Made by a program: the position numbers and the translations under genes. Positions 37,901-59,654 of a DNA stretch of 60,000 bases are shown here, one piece after another. The DNA is taken from positions 18,044,001 to 18,104,000 of the forward strand of contig OU612075.1 in NCBI GenBank assembly GCA_914767715.1. The letters run 5' to 3'. Under the pieces are notes generated by a model. It was not told where the DNA came from and made no database searches. It worked only from the letters and a program-made list of their open reading frames with translations. Source of the stretch: Membranipora membranacea. Its lineage: Eukaryota > Bryozoa > Gymnolaemata > Cheilostomatida > Membraniporidae. Each line of letters starts with the position of its first letter. Position 1 is the first letter of the stretch.

Positions 37901-39919
37901 GGCATTCTCTCTGATCAGTGGAGATTTGCTTGTTGATTATCGGCCATCATGGTGCAACTCCGCAATGTTTCTTCATAAACTTTACAGTTGCAATAGTCAA
38001 GACAGCTTGATTGATATTTTAAATTTACCGCTAAATATTGCAGAAGAACAACTCCAAGAGACCAGCTATCAGTGTTAGGAGATGATGGAGGATTGAGGAG
38101 CTCAGTCTCATCACTTGATGATAGGGTACGTCTCCTAGTAGTGCCTTCAGATGTAAGTAGTTCAGAGTCTAAGAGGAATACCTCTGGAGCCAAGTATACA
38201 GGATCACTAAATAGAACAATCAAAAGAATGCATGATCATTTGTACCAAACAAGTATTATCAAATTTTCTCACTGTGATTGCATGTACATTACATAAGTTT
38301 GCAGAGTAATTAATCTTTTCAAAGTTACATGCAGAAGAAATCACGCTCGATTTTCCTTGATGAGATAAGAGATACAACATCAGATTGATGATTTTGAATT
38401 ATAGTAGGCCAATATTACGTTGGCCAATATGTCGGCTCTGATGGCTCTGGGGAGATCAGAGCCGACACATTGGCTAATATTGGCAAACTTACCCAATAGG
38501 AAAAGAGACGGAGGCTCCATTCTCAGTCATGTGATACAGTCCATAATCTGATAGCTTCACTCTGCTCTGATAACAAAAAGGGAAATTAAAATTTAATTAT
38601 AAGAATGTTTGGTGCAGGGAGCATTCTCCCTGTTTTGTGTTACCCCTAAAATCAGAGTATCCTACAGAGGGTACAACTCTCACACAGTTTCCTTTCCCAT
38701 TTCTTCAAACCAGAGATACACCTCAACATTTTATTCCACATGCAACATTGTGGCAATAAAGGTTCATTCATTCATTCACTCATTCATTCATAAATCAACA
38801 ACATTTTAACCCAAGTCATAGGCAGATAATAAAAAATAAGGTTGAAAATTTTGTGAGTACCCTAGAGGAGTAAAGTATTTGCAGGAGGAAAAGTTTGCCA
38901 TTTGGCAGAGGCTAGAGATAGCTAAATTCAAACTGTCACACTTTCACCTAAACTAGGCAAAATTTGGTGCTAGCTAACATTAATACATGCAAGCCTACCA
39001 AATCATATAAAAATATATATCTTACCTTGTTATCCAGCAGTATGTTATTTAGACTAAGATTTCTGTGAATTACTTTCCCTGAATGAAGATAATCCAATGC
39101 CGATAACACCTCATATGTAATACGCTTGACTTCACCAGTCCTGAAAATATTAGGATATAACCCTAAGAGAGGGAAAGGCACTAGTTTTACAATACCTTGT
39201 GTCACACCAATTTAATTAAACAATCTTGTGGAGCCCTTCAGTGGCCAAGAATGATGCTTGTGTTTTCTCTAGACAACGCACAAATATATCAGCCTTGATA
39301 TGGATATGTCGCTTGTGAGTAGAAGAAGTGTAAGGGATTTACCTGGGTGTGTTGATTGGGGATATATGTTTATTCAAGTTGTCATGGTGATCCTCAGAAA
39401 CAACTTTCATTTGCTCTACAACAAGATAAATGACTGTAATTTAACAACGGTGAAGAATTGAAATTTTAGTAAGCCGAATCAAGTTTCGAGAAACTATCTT
39501 GTCTACAATAACAAATTTAAAACTATACATTAGTAAAATTACATTATTAAAATGAGAGGTCTGAACAAGCGATCTTTTTTCAACTGAAAAAAAAAAAAAC
39601 ATAAATTCTTTCCAACATTGGCTCTGATTGGTTGGGTGGAGTGAACCCAACCAATCAGAGCCAACAATTTGGCTGCCAAATATGTGACCAGGATGGTGGT
39701 AACTGACATTAAGATGGACTAACCATGTTTGCCCCGTCTCATATCGATATACTGACATAGGTTTGGATGTTGGAGTACAGTCAAACCCTGAAATCTGCCT
39801 ATTATCCTGATAGAATTAGGAGTGAGAGGTAATCCGTTAGATCCGCATTCATCATTATCATATGTGGAGGCAAATAACACCTTAGTGGAGAGCAGAGCAT
39901 CATCGAGAGGGGCCATCAT
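28967..39919 (-). CDS. TBCK: TBC domain-containing protein kinase-like (pseudokinase + TBC + rhodanese)
   Basis: In mammals TBCK acts in endolysosomal traffic and mTOR signalling. Nineteen exons chain in perfect phase (861 codons): 39724-39919, 39343-39415, 39026-39140, 38493-38566, 38029-38206, 37441-37590, 36983-37044, 36510-36676, 35694-35826, 34886-35035, 34132-34348, 33618-33748, 33112-33221, 32580-32663, 31973-32058, 31304-31502, 30637-30785, 30215-30363, 29355-29514. The last exon is less sure: 28967-29065 (total 893 residues, equal to the human protein) or with an acceptor at 29113. The N-terminus has [19 protein letters not shown] as in human TBCK. The kinase domain has [12 protein letters not shown] (HRD changed to HRN), SDYG and APEV. 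The TBC domain has IEVDIPRC (Arg finger kept) but YWRGLD where the Gln finger is expected. The rhodanese part starts at [10 protein letters not shown] first non-coding exon probably lies upstream (acceptor just before the ATG). Confidence 0.92.
32205..32478 (-). repeat. Intronic tandem duplication carrying a copy of an exon border
   Basis: Segments beginning at 32205 and 32390 are alike (CACAGCACAAA, TATAACCTAGT, ACAGGTGA, ATCGCA), giving a unit of about 185 bp. The first unit also contains at about 32306-32330 a near copy of the acceptor and first six codons (EYLALF) of the TBCK exon at 31973-32058, but not the rest of that exon. Confidence 0.6.
35595..35675. repeat. Hairpin with perfect 20 bp arms in a TBCK intron
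   Basis: ATTTTCCTGCGTTATGTGCA (35595-35614) is the exact reverse complement of 35656-35675. The loop is about 41 bp. It lies next to the TBCK exon at 35694-35826. Confidence 0.85.
38408..38484. repeat. GGCTCTGAT-family hairpin, TBCK intron
   Basis: Core arms GTCGGCTCTGAT and ATCAGAGCCGAC are perfect. Outer arms GCCAATATTACGTTGGCCAAT and the right end pair imperfectly. It lies only 8 bp from the donor of the exon at 38493-38566. Confidence 0.75.
39618..39664. repeat. GGCTCTGAT-family hairpin, TBCK intron 1
   Basis: Perfect 20 bp arms (TTGGCTCTGATTGGTTGGGT and its reverse complement) around a 7 bp loop. Both arms contain a CCAATCAGAG box. Confidence 0.9.
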
Positions 39920-40307
39920 CCTACCTGTAAGTCACAACAAAATGTCAACAACTTCTGGAAATAAGAATATCAAGAGACTACAATTTCGCTGGGCGGGGAG
40001 GCATAAACTTCAAAAAGCCCGTCATACATGGGTTCCAACCCCACTGCAATCCATCGACTACTGGGGTTTGGTTTACCCCCAGGAGCGGCCTCGCCCTTAA
40101 GGTAACCAATATTTTACTGCCAATGCTTTGCAGTGTGGTGTGTGATATGACTATCTGATTATAATCAATCATTTGTTTTAATCAACTAAGGTCTATATTC
40201 AAAACTGTTACATTGTTACATCAACAGGATTAATGTGTTGACACCATAGACTTAACAAATAAACCAAAACAGGACGCTATATGATTGGTGTTTTGTGTTG
40301 GTGTTTT

Positions 40308-40550
40308 CATGGATTTGCAGTCCATATACCGGGTGTTTTCTTGTTGACTCAATAAATTTCGATCAGATTTTGGGTTTGACTATTGCAACAGATTCTGCAG
40401 CTTGCAGATTCAACAAGTATTTTTAAAGAAAAAAAACACCTATGTGGATGACATGATGCTGTTGAATGTAAAGCAGTTTCAAACTCAAAATCCGATGAAA
40501 ATTCATCGAGTTATCAACAAATAACCTGAATTTTGGACTGCAAATCCATG
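40308..40550. repeat. 243 bp foldback element
   Basis: The ends CATGGATTTGCAGTCCA and TGGACTGCAAATCCATG are perfect inverted repeats. Inside them TTGTTGACTCAATAAATTTC and its surroundings pair imperfectly with 40484-40520. Coding sequence is absent. Confidence 0.75.
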
Positions 40551-41149
40551 ATAGTATCATTGCTACTACACGATTTAATGTTGTAATGTCTCCTGAAATT
40601 GAGTGCCTCTTTAGCTGTAGGCCTTGGTGTCCTGTCTAGGTTTATTATAATGATAGTTTTATTCAAAATGCTTTACTGTAAGTTATCTCGACAATTATAG
40701 ATCAAAGTTATTTATCTTCAGGTCTTGAAAACATTTTATGGCCGATAATACTAAAAACCCCAAAATATTTGGTGATTGTCGGCACAGTATATTGATTACA
40801 TTGAGGGCGTACAAGCAAAAGATCAGTTGAATTGAGAGCTGGTCAGGTGTGAATTGACAGTGTAATATATTGCTCTGATACACTGACACTATCTATATTC
40901 AAGACTATGATCACACACATTTTGGTATAAAGTAATTCTATGGTAACCCATCGCATTGTAAGTTTTGAGCTTTAGCATATTATAATTGCACCCTCACTCT
41001 GTGATAATTTACTGTTGGCCTTACTTCATTGGTTACAATGTTACAAGTGAAGGTCAAAAATTCACAGCCCAAAATCAACGAATGAATAAATAAATCCGAT
41101 TCAAACAATATTTTTGCGTCAAACAAAGATCCTCACAGACCGGACCGAA

Positions 41150-41580
41150 AAATGGAACAGGCAGCCAACCTATGAAGTTTCTAAAGGCTGGTCCATATTG
41201 TCCCAGACAGTCATCCCAGATAGCCATCCCAGTCAATGTGAACATGGAAATGACACGATCCCAGTAATGAAATTGAGTCTGAGACAGTATCAAGAAAGTT
41301 TGTAAGTGTCAATCTTTCCAGATACTGTCCCAGACTGACCAAGACTCATTTCACATCTGGGTACTATGTGAATACAACATAGGGATGATCTGGGATGATC
41401 AGGGACGATCCTAGACAATGTAAACACTTATTATCCCAGCAGTACCCCAGATAGAAACCTAATTGCTACTCTCGGATGAGTTTTGCAATATGAACATATG
41501 ACTGGGACCATCTGGGATAAGCATGTGGGATGGCATCCCATTGTCATCTGGAACAATGTGAACCCCCCTTTAAACAGACT
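41150..41580. repeat. Degenerate repeat rich in TCCCAG/CTGGGA
   Basis: Many copies of ATCCCAG, GTCCCAG and CTGGGA occur in both orientations over about 430 bp. It ends in AATGTGAACCCCCCTTTAAA. Probably an old transposon with subterminal repeats; class unknown. Confidence 0.5.
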
Positions 41581-42461
41581 ATTATACACAGGGGTGCTTT
41601 GGACTTTGGTCTTAAAAGCTCCCTATAATTGGCCCCTGCTAAGTGGGACAAGACTGTAGCCGACACTTCCCGTCTGAACGGTTGGGTGGGAGATGAAAGA
41701 GACTGTGTAGGCCTACACAAGCATTTTTATTCAAATCACCCATAGTGCAATGCTTGTAACTCAACTCATGGACCAGCTAAGTGAAGTTTAGCAAGGTGTA
41801 TAGTCACAGTGCTGTGGTACTGGATATCATAATCTCACTACAACACGCGGTTGGTGTTGCAAGTAGGATCCGAACTAGCCTGTCTTGACAAGCTTAGTCA
41901 AGACTGGCAAGATCTGAACCAAAATATTGCACTGCAAGCTCTAGCCTGATCATTTTCATGTTGTTGCACTGCATCAGGGAGAATGCATGCACTTGCAGTC
42001 TGTTAATTCAAAGGTCCTAATTTCGAATAACATAAAGCAGCAAAAACTTATTGAATGGTATTTTTGTTAGATAAGGTAGGAAACAAAAATATTAAACATT
42101 ATGATAATTTTAAAACAGTTATTAATTAATTCAATGTTCTTTATTAAATGTAAAGCTGGGAGAACATCCTTTAAATAGTTGGTGAGCTTGTCAATATGGT
42201 TGAGGGAAAGAATATATATAAGTAGTAACATATAAACAACCCTGTCCCACATCCAGATTCCAAGCGCTTGCTCTTTTTTCAGCAGTAATAAACGAGAACT
42301 AACCATGAATAAATTAGTAGGAAATAAAAATGTAAAATTCTCACACCCTTCCCTTCAAGGTCACATTAACAAATGAAGGTCACATTAACAAATGAAGTTC
42401 ATTTCCAGTTTGAATCATTAAACTGGGTAAAATCTTAGGCATTATGCAGAAATGAACCAAT

Positions 42462-42586
42462 CTACGGCAGACGAGCTGCGCCAGGGGAGAAAATAATTGC
42501 AGATGGCGCAGCTCGGCTAGAGGCAATTTACATGTGGCACAGCTCGGCTAGAGGCGAATTATGTGTGGCGCAGCTCGGCTAGTTTC
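42462..42586 (+). repeat. GCGCAGCTC repeat element, forward copy
   Basis: The left end CTACGGCAGACGAGCTGCGCC is followed by three units of GGCGCAGCTCGGCTAG at about 30 bp spacing, one of them mutated to GGCACAGCTC. A reverse copy with the same start, three units and ending CTAGTTTC lies at 45932-46056. Confidence 0.85.
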
Positions 42587-43660
42587 AAAAATTGTTACCA
42601 AGAGCACATGATTCCCAATATTGATAGACTTGTAAAAACTTGTTCATCTGTCGGAATTGATAAAGGAGCGGGAATTTATCACAGCTCTATTGTTCAACAT
42701 CTAGCTGAAAAAGCAAGAGGACTATTTTACATAAGTTGAACTAGGAGTGGCAGTCACAGTCAGTGTTTGAGAAGTTGCTTGACTTTCCCTACCTATGATA
42801 TGGCTGTAAGTATAGTATAGTAGTCTCCACAATAAGGTATGAAAGCTATATTATTAAGGTAGTGATTAAGTATCATTATCATCATGTGAAGGAATGATTG
42901 GATTGGATGTGATGATCATTTACTTGTACTACTACTACCTTAATTAACCTACTTCTATCTTCTACCAAGGAGTATCAGCTTCCCTGGTTGCTCCTTGCTT
43001 CTACCACTCACATCATTGCATTTTCTTATTTTGGTTGGTTTGGGCTTTATTGTGTGGGTGCACAAACAAAGCAATGAGCTGCCCAATGTTTTGATAGTTG
43101 GTAATGATGTTGATGAAATATGTATCAATCAAGAGTGACTACTCACACTCACAGGCTACCTAGTACTAGTACTAAAAGCTGCTACTGAGTGAGGAATGGT
43201 CACAGGCCTACTCCAACATCTGGGTCAATGGCAGTGAGTATTTGACTACTCTTTTTGGTTTTTTGTTGTTTGAAACCCAACCAGGGGGGGGGGGGGCAGT
43301 CAAACATTGCCAGAGACCAACCCAGGCTTTGGAGTAACTCGTGTATACAGTGTATACAATGCAAGGTGTGTAGTCATGTCTGCTAGATGTAGGGCATATA
43401 CTGCAAGCGTAGAGAGGGCTTTAGAGCTCATCAAGTTACTTTGTTTAAAGTTTGACTGTGATTGATGTGTCAGTAATCTGTCCAAATAACATTTTTGTAT
43501 GTTTGCTTACATGTTTTATTTTACAGCCTGTATGATTATGAAGGAGCATTTTAGCGATTAACCAGAGATAAGCCATAGGAATCATATGCAATCATCACTA
43601 GACCGACTTAATCTTTGATCCCGTATAAACCTCAACATGTATCAGGATTGCATTGGTAAG

Positions 43661-43688
43661 ACCAAGGAGTTAGAGGGAACTCCTTGGT
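43661..43688. repeat. Short hairpin ACCAAGGAGTT
   Basis: Perfect 11 bp arms (ACCAAGGAGTT / AACTCCTTGGT). The arm motif recurs many times in 42.9-46.6 kb. Confidence 0.7.
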
Positions 43689-44391
43689 AAGACAGTGGCT
43701 GGTTCACTTAGCCGGATTTAAGATGCTGAGACTTCACCAAGTAAAGGTATTTTCCAATGAACAACTAGAGATCCATGAGATTTTATACACAATAATAATG
43801 CCGTAGCACAGCTCATCGCCTAGTCTTTCAACATCTAACTGTAAGTTGTAGATGATAAATCAATGTCAAGCATGCAACTTCAGTTAGTATCCAATGCTGT
43901 TGATAGTGATACCTAGGGAGTTTTTGCGGTATCAATTAGATGAACAAACTTCATCAGGGTGCTTGGTCACTGGGTGCAGGCCCCAGAGAACTGAGAAGAA
44001 GGTTCATTGCGTAAGGCAGTCCTCGCACCCTGCTATACTCTGCTTAAATCTATCAATAATAACCAGATCAAATGATTCAGTGTTTTGTGCTGATCATTTT
44101 TATTTTCAGGTACATTGAATATAATATGTATAACGGCCACGGGTATTCTGGCTCGTAGTCACATTGTTCCAACTTTTTTGGGTCAAACCAAACGCATATC
44201 CTTACTCCAACATTGGAGAGTGATAGTAAGTCCTTGGGTGAACAAAAGATATCGGGGAGTATGTATGATCAAGGAGTTGGAGACAAAATATAACATTTGT
44301 CCCTAACTCCCTGGTATGATTGTATCAGACATATGAGTTGTCCTCTCAACTAAAATCAATCCTCCTCCCAAGGTAGTCTGGTCATTTAGCT

Positions 44392-44471
44392 CAATTAGAC
44401 AATTCGTGCACAAATCGTTTACTCAGAATGCAGAGGTATAGTTCTATCTATGAGAGAGTGATTTGGGAACG
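44392..44471. repeat. Fragment of the 7274-7563 MITE family
   Basis: CAATTAGACAA, CAAATCG, ACTCAGAATG and ATAGTTC occur in the same order as at 7367-7420. Confidence 0.5.
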
Positions 44472-45011
44472 AGACCTAAGTAGGGCACCTAAGCTGTTTT
44501 TTATTCAAAGAACTTTCAGTCACCGTTGACAAAATTCTCATCTATCTATGCGTTATTCTGTAGACTAAACAGCCAAGTCGTATCATCCCTGCATGAATAT
44601 AGATGGTAATACAGCTGTCACAAAAATGCGTCAAGTGAACTTTCTTAGGCATAGTATAATTATTATTGTGCTTAAATTACGTTACACAAAACAAATAACG
44701 AAAAAATAAATAAAGGGACCAGTTATGTCAGCTCCTCAACAACAAACAAACATGGTATGTAAGAAGAAAAAATAAAAATCCGACCAGAGAGAAAACTTTG
44801 ATAATAATTTGGTACCCACTTACAGATTACAGTTGTCAAGTCAGTTCACTGATGTATTTGTTGTCTATTAGAACTCACGATTGATTTGAATCAGCTTATC
44901 AGTGGCACTTTGGGCATTTACACAATGCTCGCTATCGACTGCTTGAGTTCCTAAACTGAAAACCTGACCCACGAGCAATAAAAAAAATCAATAGATACTA
45001 AGACCGAGGAG

Positions 45012-46491
45012 TTAGACTTCTGTAAAGAGGTCATCTGGGCTTCTTTGTGGCACTACGTTGCATACTCGTATCTCATAGTTGATCGGCAAGTTGCGTGTCG
45101 GCATATTGATCATCCAGATGACTTTATTTCCAACAATATTATGATAGACCACTGGGCCATAGGCTAGTTTTAATGTTGTTGTCATCACCTTGTCTTCAAC
45201 CGTTCTGAAAAGGGAAAATTATAATAGGATCAATTAATGCAGAAACCAAATGAGATGCTCAACTGTGAAAAAAAGTTCATATTCCTGGGTTAGAGATAGA
45301 ACTAAGAAGTCATTGAATGAAAGAATTGAATGTAATATGAAAGTCAAACATTGCTACATACCCAGACAGGTTTTGGAGTAGGACCATTGGGTCATAGATA
45401 GATAAGATAGTAGTCTGCCAGTGAGGGTGCTGCATCATCATCAACATTCCACCAATTCTTTGACTCCCATTCACTGTAACAATGAGTGATTCAATGACAA
45501 AAATTAAATACATACATACATAGATTCTACAGATTGGTCCAGGAACTGTCTGTAGTGAAAGATCAAGGAGTGCTCCTAGCTAGTCCCTGCTGGTCCTTGG
45601 TAAGATAGATTGGTAATGGTTGGTGACAATCAGAACAGTTCACCTGACAGACTCCTCTCCTCTGTATATATCTTTTCTAAGGTGGCTCTATGTTGAGTAT
45701 GTCTGATAGTGATAACATTAAAAAGGTCACCTTTCAGTGCTCAGGCCAGTGAGTGATGCTCTAACCTCAAAGTCAGGCCTAGGACCCAATTATCAGACTC
45801 AGCTATCAAGATGGTGCAGACTTAGTTGCTAACAATCATACCTCCAAAACCCAAGTTGACTCTCACTTTTTCCGACTGAGTCATGACAGACTATCAAATT
45901 CATGAGTTGTGTTCTCATGGCTTCAAAATTCGAAACTAGCCGAGCTGCGCCGCACATAAATTGCCTCTAGCCGAGCTGCGCCACATGTAAATTGCATGTA
46001 GCCGAGCTGCGCCATTCCGAATTATTTTTACCACATGGCGCAGCTCGTCTGCCGTACAATCAACAATGCTGAATGTTGTTTCCTGTCTGAAGAACTCAGT
46101 CTAAACAAATAAGAAAAACATTACATTACTTACAGGAAAGTTTTGTTTCATCAGCCTAGATGTGTGTATAACACCCTCACTTACCCTTCATGCTCCTCAA
46201 GGAGCTAGAAATAATCAACATTTTCTGGTAAGCTATATTCCTACGTTGCTGTATGTTTGCGAAGACAGGAATGAACTAACTGAGTCAATGGTGTGTGTTG
46301 TTGTGTCAACCAGGCCGGAGAATCTCCCTGTGTCAACTCGATGAATTCACTGCTCAGAACTCACTCTGTCAGTCAACCCAGGCCAATATGTGTCCATGTT
46401 ATACTAACCTGGCTGGGAAAGCTGGCTGACAAGACAGTCTATCCAGGCTGCCGCTGTCCAATCCATCATTTTGGATACCAATGAACTGTCT
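45012..46491 (-). CDS. Unrecognised gene, five chained 3' exons
   Basis: Five exons with GT-AG borders join without a stop: 46409-46491, 46281-46349, 46185-46204 (a 20 nt microexon), 45362-45473 and 45012-45204, ending in TAA. The last two are the best supported: they read GGMLMMMQHPHWQ, ILSIYDPMVLLQNLSG, LKLAYGPVVYHNIVG, NKVIWMINMPTRNLPINYEI and stop after DDLFTEV, with a TTTTCCCTTTTCAG acceptor. The pattern of W, P and Y residues looks like a folded beta-rich domain, but I do not recognise the family. The first three exons are less certain because other frames are also open. The 5' end is not found. It is divergently placed to CHMP6 with about 670 bp between, so a shared promoter region is possible. 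Confidence 0.4.
45932..46056 (-). repeat. GCGCAGCTC repeat element, reverse copy
   Basis: Reverse-oriented partner of 42462-42586 with the same termini and three GGCGCAGCTCGGCTA units. It lies in the proposed intron between 45473 and 46185 of the unrecognised gene. Confidence 0.85.
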
Positions 46492-47159
46492 CTGAAACTA
46501 GGATAATGGTCATGGCTTGACCCAATTCTGTGGTTCAATGTGTCACACCAAGGAGTAACTGCATTACAAAATAAAGTACAGTTCTAAAATACCCTGTTGG
46601 ATAGGCCCTGGGGCCTATGTCTGGGAATCTATCTTCAAACATGTCATCTATGAGACTTGTATAACAAAAGGCCTTTTGTTTGGTGAACAAAGGAGTACAA
46701 TGACAGGCAAAGTTTGCCTGTCTGATTACATGTTAGATGGGTGGATCAATGGTTGGGGAACGTGTATGATAGCCTCAGTTCTCCACTTTTGCTACACTCA
46801 TTTGTGGGTAGACACAATCCACCCGCTGCTACAATATGTAGGAACCACTGGTTAAGGGTATTTCACAACTGTTCTTTATTTTGTAATGTGGTCCTTGGTC
46901 GCACTTATATTTACTAATGTTTTCAGCTTATGTTTTGTTTGTGCTCAACATTATGATTTAAAGAAATGTTTAGTACTCCTTTTTGGTTTGGGCCATGTGG
47001 ATTTTACACTCATGAATAGTGCGCTTTTTTCTGCAGAAGAATCTGCGGTTGTAAACTCCTAACACACGCTGTGTTATTTAAAAAATAATCAACCTTGTTT
47101 TGTTGTAGATTCGTAAGTCTGAGCCATCAATGATAGTGTGAAGTACATTATTTGTCGAC

Positions 47160-48468
47160 ATGGGGAATCTGTTCGGCAGCTCAAAGCCTAAGAAGCCTGC
47201 TTCTAGAGTGACAGAGCAGGACAAGGCAGTATTACAGCTGAAGCAGCAACGAGATAAACTTAAACAATATCAGAAAAAGATAGAATTGTCACTAGAGAGA
47301 GAAAGATTGGTAGCCAAGAAGCTCCTTAATGAAGGTATGGTATATTGTGGATGCATATTTATTATACTTGTGCTCAAACTTTCTGTATGAAGTTCCAGTC
47401 TGTTAAGATGTTGGTTGTTGAGTAACTTCAGAATCATTTCCTGAATACAATTTTTATTGCAGGCAAAAAAGACAAAGCACTGTTGCTGCTTAAAAAGAAG
47501 AAATTCCAGGAGAGTCTTATTGGTAAAACAGAATCGCAGCTAGAAACGATAGAGCAATTGGTAAGTGTTTGAAAGCAGCCTTTGAGTCACATCAGTATAA
47601 TCAACAGTCAGTTCTGATTTTAGACTGGTTCCTGTCCATAAATAACAGTACGTCATATACCATGTATTTCAAAGCCTCATACTACTGTAAAAACCGTTGT
47701 TCCGATAAAGCTAGAATCTTGTATTCATTCAAACAAGCTAAAAGGTCAATCCCAGGTCATCCCAGAAATGTACTCTTACTTCTTTTTCTGCCTTGTTTAG
47801 TTAGGTGAACTACTTGAATAACAGTTTTGGCTGCCAATTGAGTATTAAATTAAAACAAGGTTTGTTTTCCCGTCACAGGTACATGACCTGGAGTTTGCAC
47901 AAATAGAGTCTCAAGTATTAGAAGGTCTGAAGAGCGGAAACAACTCATTGAAGAAGATGCAGGAAGTGATGTCACTGGAGGATGTAGAGCAGATAATGGA
48001 CGACACAGCTGATGCTGTAGAGTATCAGAGACAGATTAGTGATCTGCTCAGCGGCAGTCTCACTGATGAGGATGAGGCTGATGTAAGTTACTGCTTGTTG
48101 CGATGTGGTTCCCAAAATGCAATTTTACTTAGGGTTATATATTCAATAGACGAAGCATGGAATTTCACAAGTAGAACTTGTGGAAAGTTTGAGCAGCATT
48201 CAGTTCATTGCCAAAATGAATGGTATATCAGTTGACACAAGATTGATCCAGGGCTCCTCTAAAATATTGATCACCAATGTTTTCTGTTTTACAGGTCATG
48301 GAAGAGCTGAATGACTTACTGGCATCAGAGAGTGAAGCGGAGGGTATACAGGTAGATACAGAATTACCAGACGTCCCTGCTGATGAGTTACCTGAGCCTT
48401 CTGCAGGGGAACCAGCGCAACGCAAGAAAGAGCCGAGCCAAGCTAGACAAGCTGTGCTCGCCTCATGA
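47160..48468 (+). CDS. CHMP6: Charged multivesicular body protein 6 (ESCRT-III, Vps20)
   Basis: CHMP6 nucleates ESCRT-III filaments on endosomes after binding ESCRT-II. Exons 47160-47334, 47463-47560, 47879-48082 and 48295-48468 join in phase to 216 residues (human: about 201). The start MGNLFGSSK keeps the Gly2 N-myristoylation signal. Residues 15-60 match the basic helix 1 (SRVTEQDKAVLQLKQQRDKL), then KKKKFQESLIGKTESQ and EYQRQISDLLSGSLTDEDE, as in the family. The acidic C-terminal half (MEELNDLLASESEAEG) and the end QAVLAS fit the autoinhibitory/MIM-bearing tail. The extra length over human lies in a Pro/Glu/Ala-rich linker before the C-terminus. Tail to tail with CUL4. Confidence 0.95.
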
Positions 48469-49329
48469 TATCACATTGAACAGACATTTTGTTCAAGCTT
48501 TTGTATTGCTGATATTGTGATAAGGTTGAACTTTGTTATTTAACAGGGCGTGTCAGCCTTTTATTTTGCAGAGCTGCCATTCCAGCTTTGTAAAGTCAAC
48601 TTCAGGTTGTTACGATGATACAATCTGCTTAGCTATTAATCTCAACACATATCCTGCATAGACCACATGTTCAGCTTCATTTAATCTCCAGTATCCTATG
48701 GGCATACATTTTTCATCCCTGCTGACTTCATACGTATTTCATGAGCAGGGTATATCATTTACAAGCTATCCTAGCTAGTATTTATTAATGTGCCAGACAT
48801 TTTCAACATTATATGTACTTGCATCTGCAGGCAGGAAACTGTTATGACTGTTTTTTATCAGTTGAATGTTTATTAAAGGTAAAATAATTGAACAGGAACA
48901 TGAAAAAATAGTTGACTTTACAGGCATAGAAAGAATTTTTAACAGGAATCAACAAATCGCAAAAAATGTCAGAAAATGATCCACAGCTTAATTTTGAAAC
49001 AGTGTTTCTGTGAGTTATAGACATCAGGATTCAGTATAGAGAGGGAGTAAGAACGCGTCAGCAGGACCTTGTAGTAATCATAATCGGTAGCAATAAGTAA
49101 AAATAACTATCAATTAATATAAAATCTAAGTCCAATGATATTTGGGATATCGACAGCCCCAAGTTGAGTCAACCAGGAGCTTTCAAAGCCTCAGGACAGA
49201 CAATTATCTGTTGTGAGGTTCGGGTATGTACTGAACGCCCGATATTTTCATGTACAAGTAAATATTCATTGTAGATTAAGCCCATACCGTATTATTCATG
49301 TATTGAGGTTTGGTTCCATTGTGTTACGG
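48469..49329. other. Intergenic space between CHMP6 and CUL4 3' ends
   Basis: Holds the 3' UTRs of both convergent genes. A minus-strand AATAAA (TTTATT near 48868) may serve CUL4. No other feature was recognised. Confidence 0.5.

Positions 49330-59654
<10,325 letters not shown>

Larger units (their letters stand above)
39925..45011. other. Repeat-rich intergenic stretch
   Basis: No coding exon could be supported. It holds the foldback at 40308-40550, a TCCCAG-rich repeat at about 41150-41580, the GCGCAGCTC repeat at 42462-42586, a G-run near 43285, a hairpin at 43661-43688 and a MITE fragment at 44392-44471. Confidence 0.5.

Noticed and set aside
42462-42586. Helitron terminus (TC...CTAG)
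   Set aside because: The 5' TC is not shared by the second copy and no 3' hairpin at the proper distance was confirmed.
46703-46722. Perfect palindrome ACAGGCAAACTTTGCCTGT
   Set aside because: Short, single and without flanking structure; could be chance.
46597-46735. Possible upstream exon of the unrecognised gene (DDMFEDRFPDIGPRAYPTG)
   Set aside because: Looks protein-like but its reading phase does not fit the next exon, so it was left out of the model.
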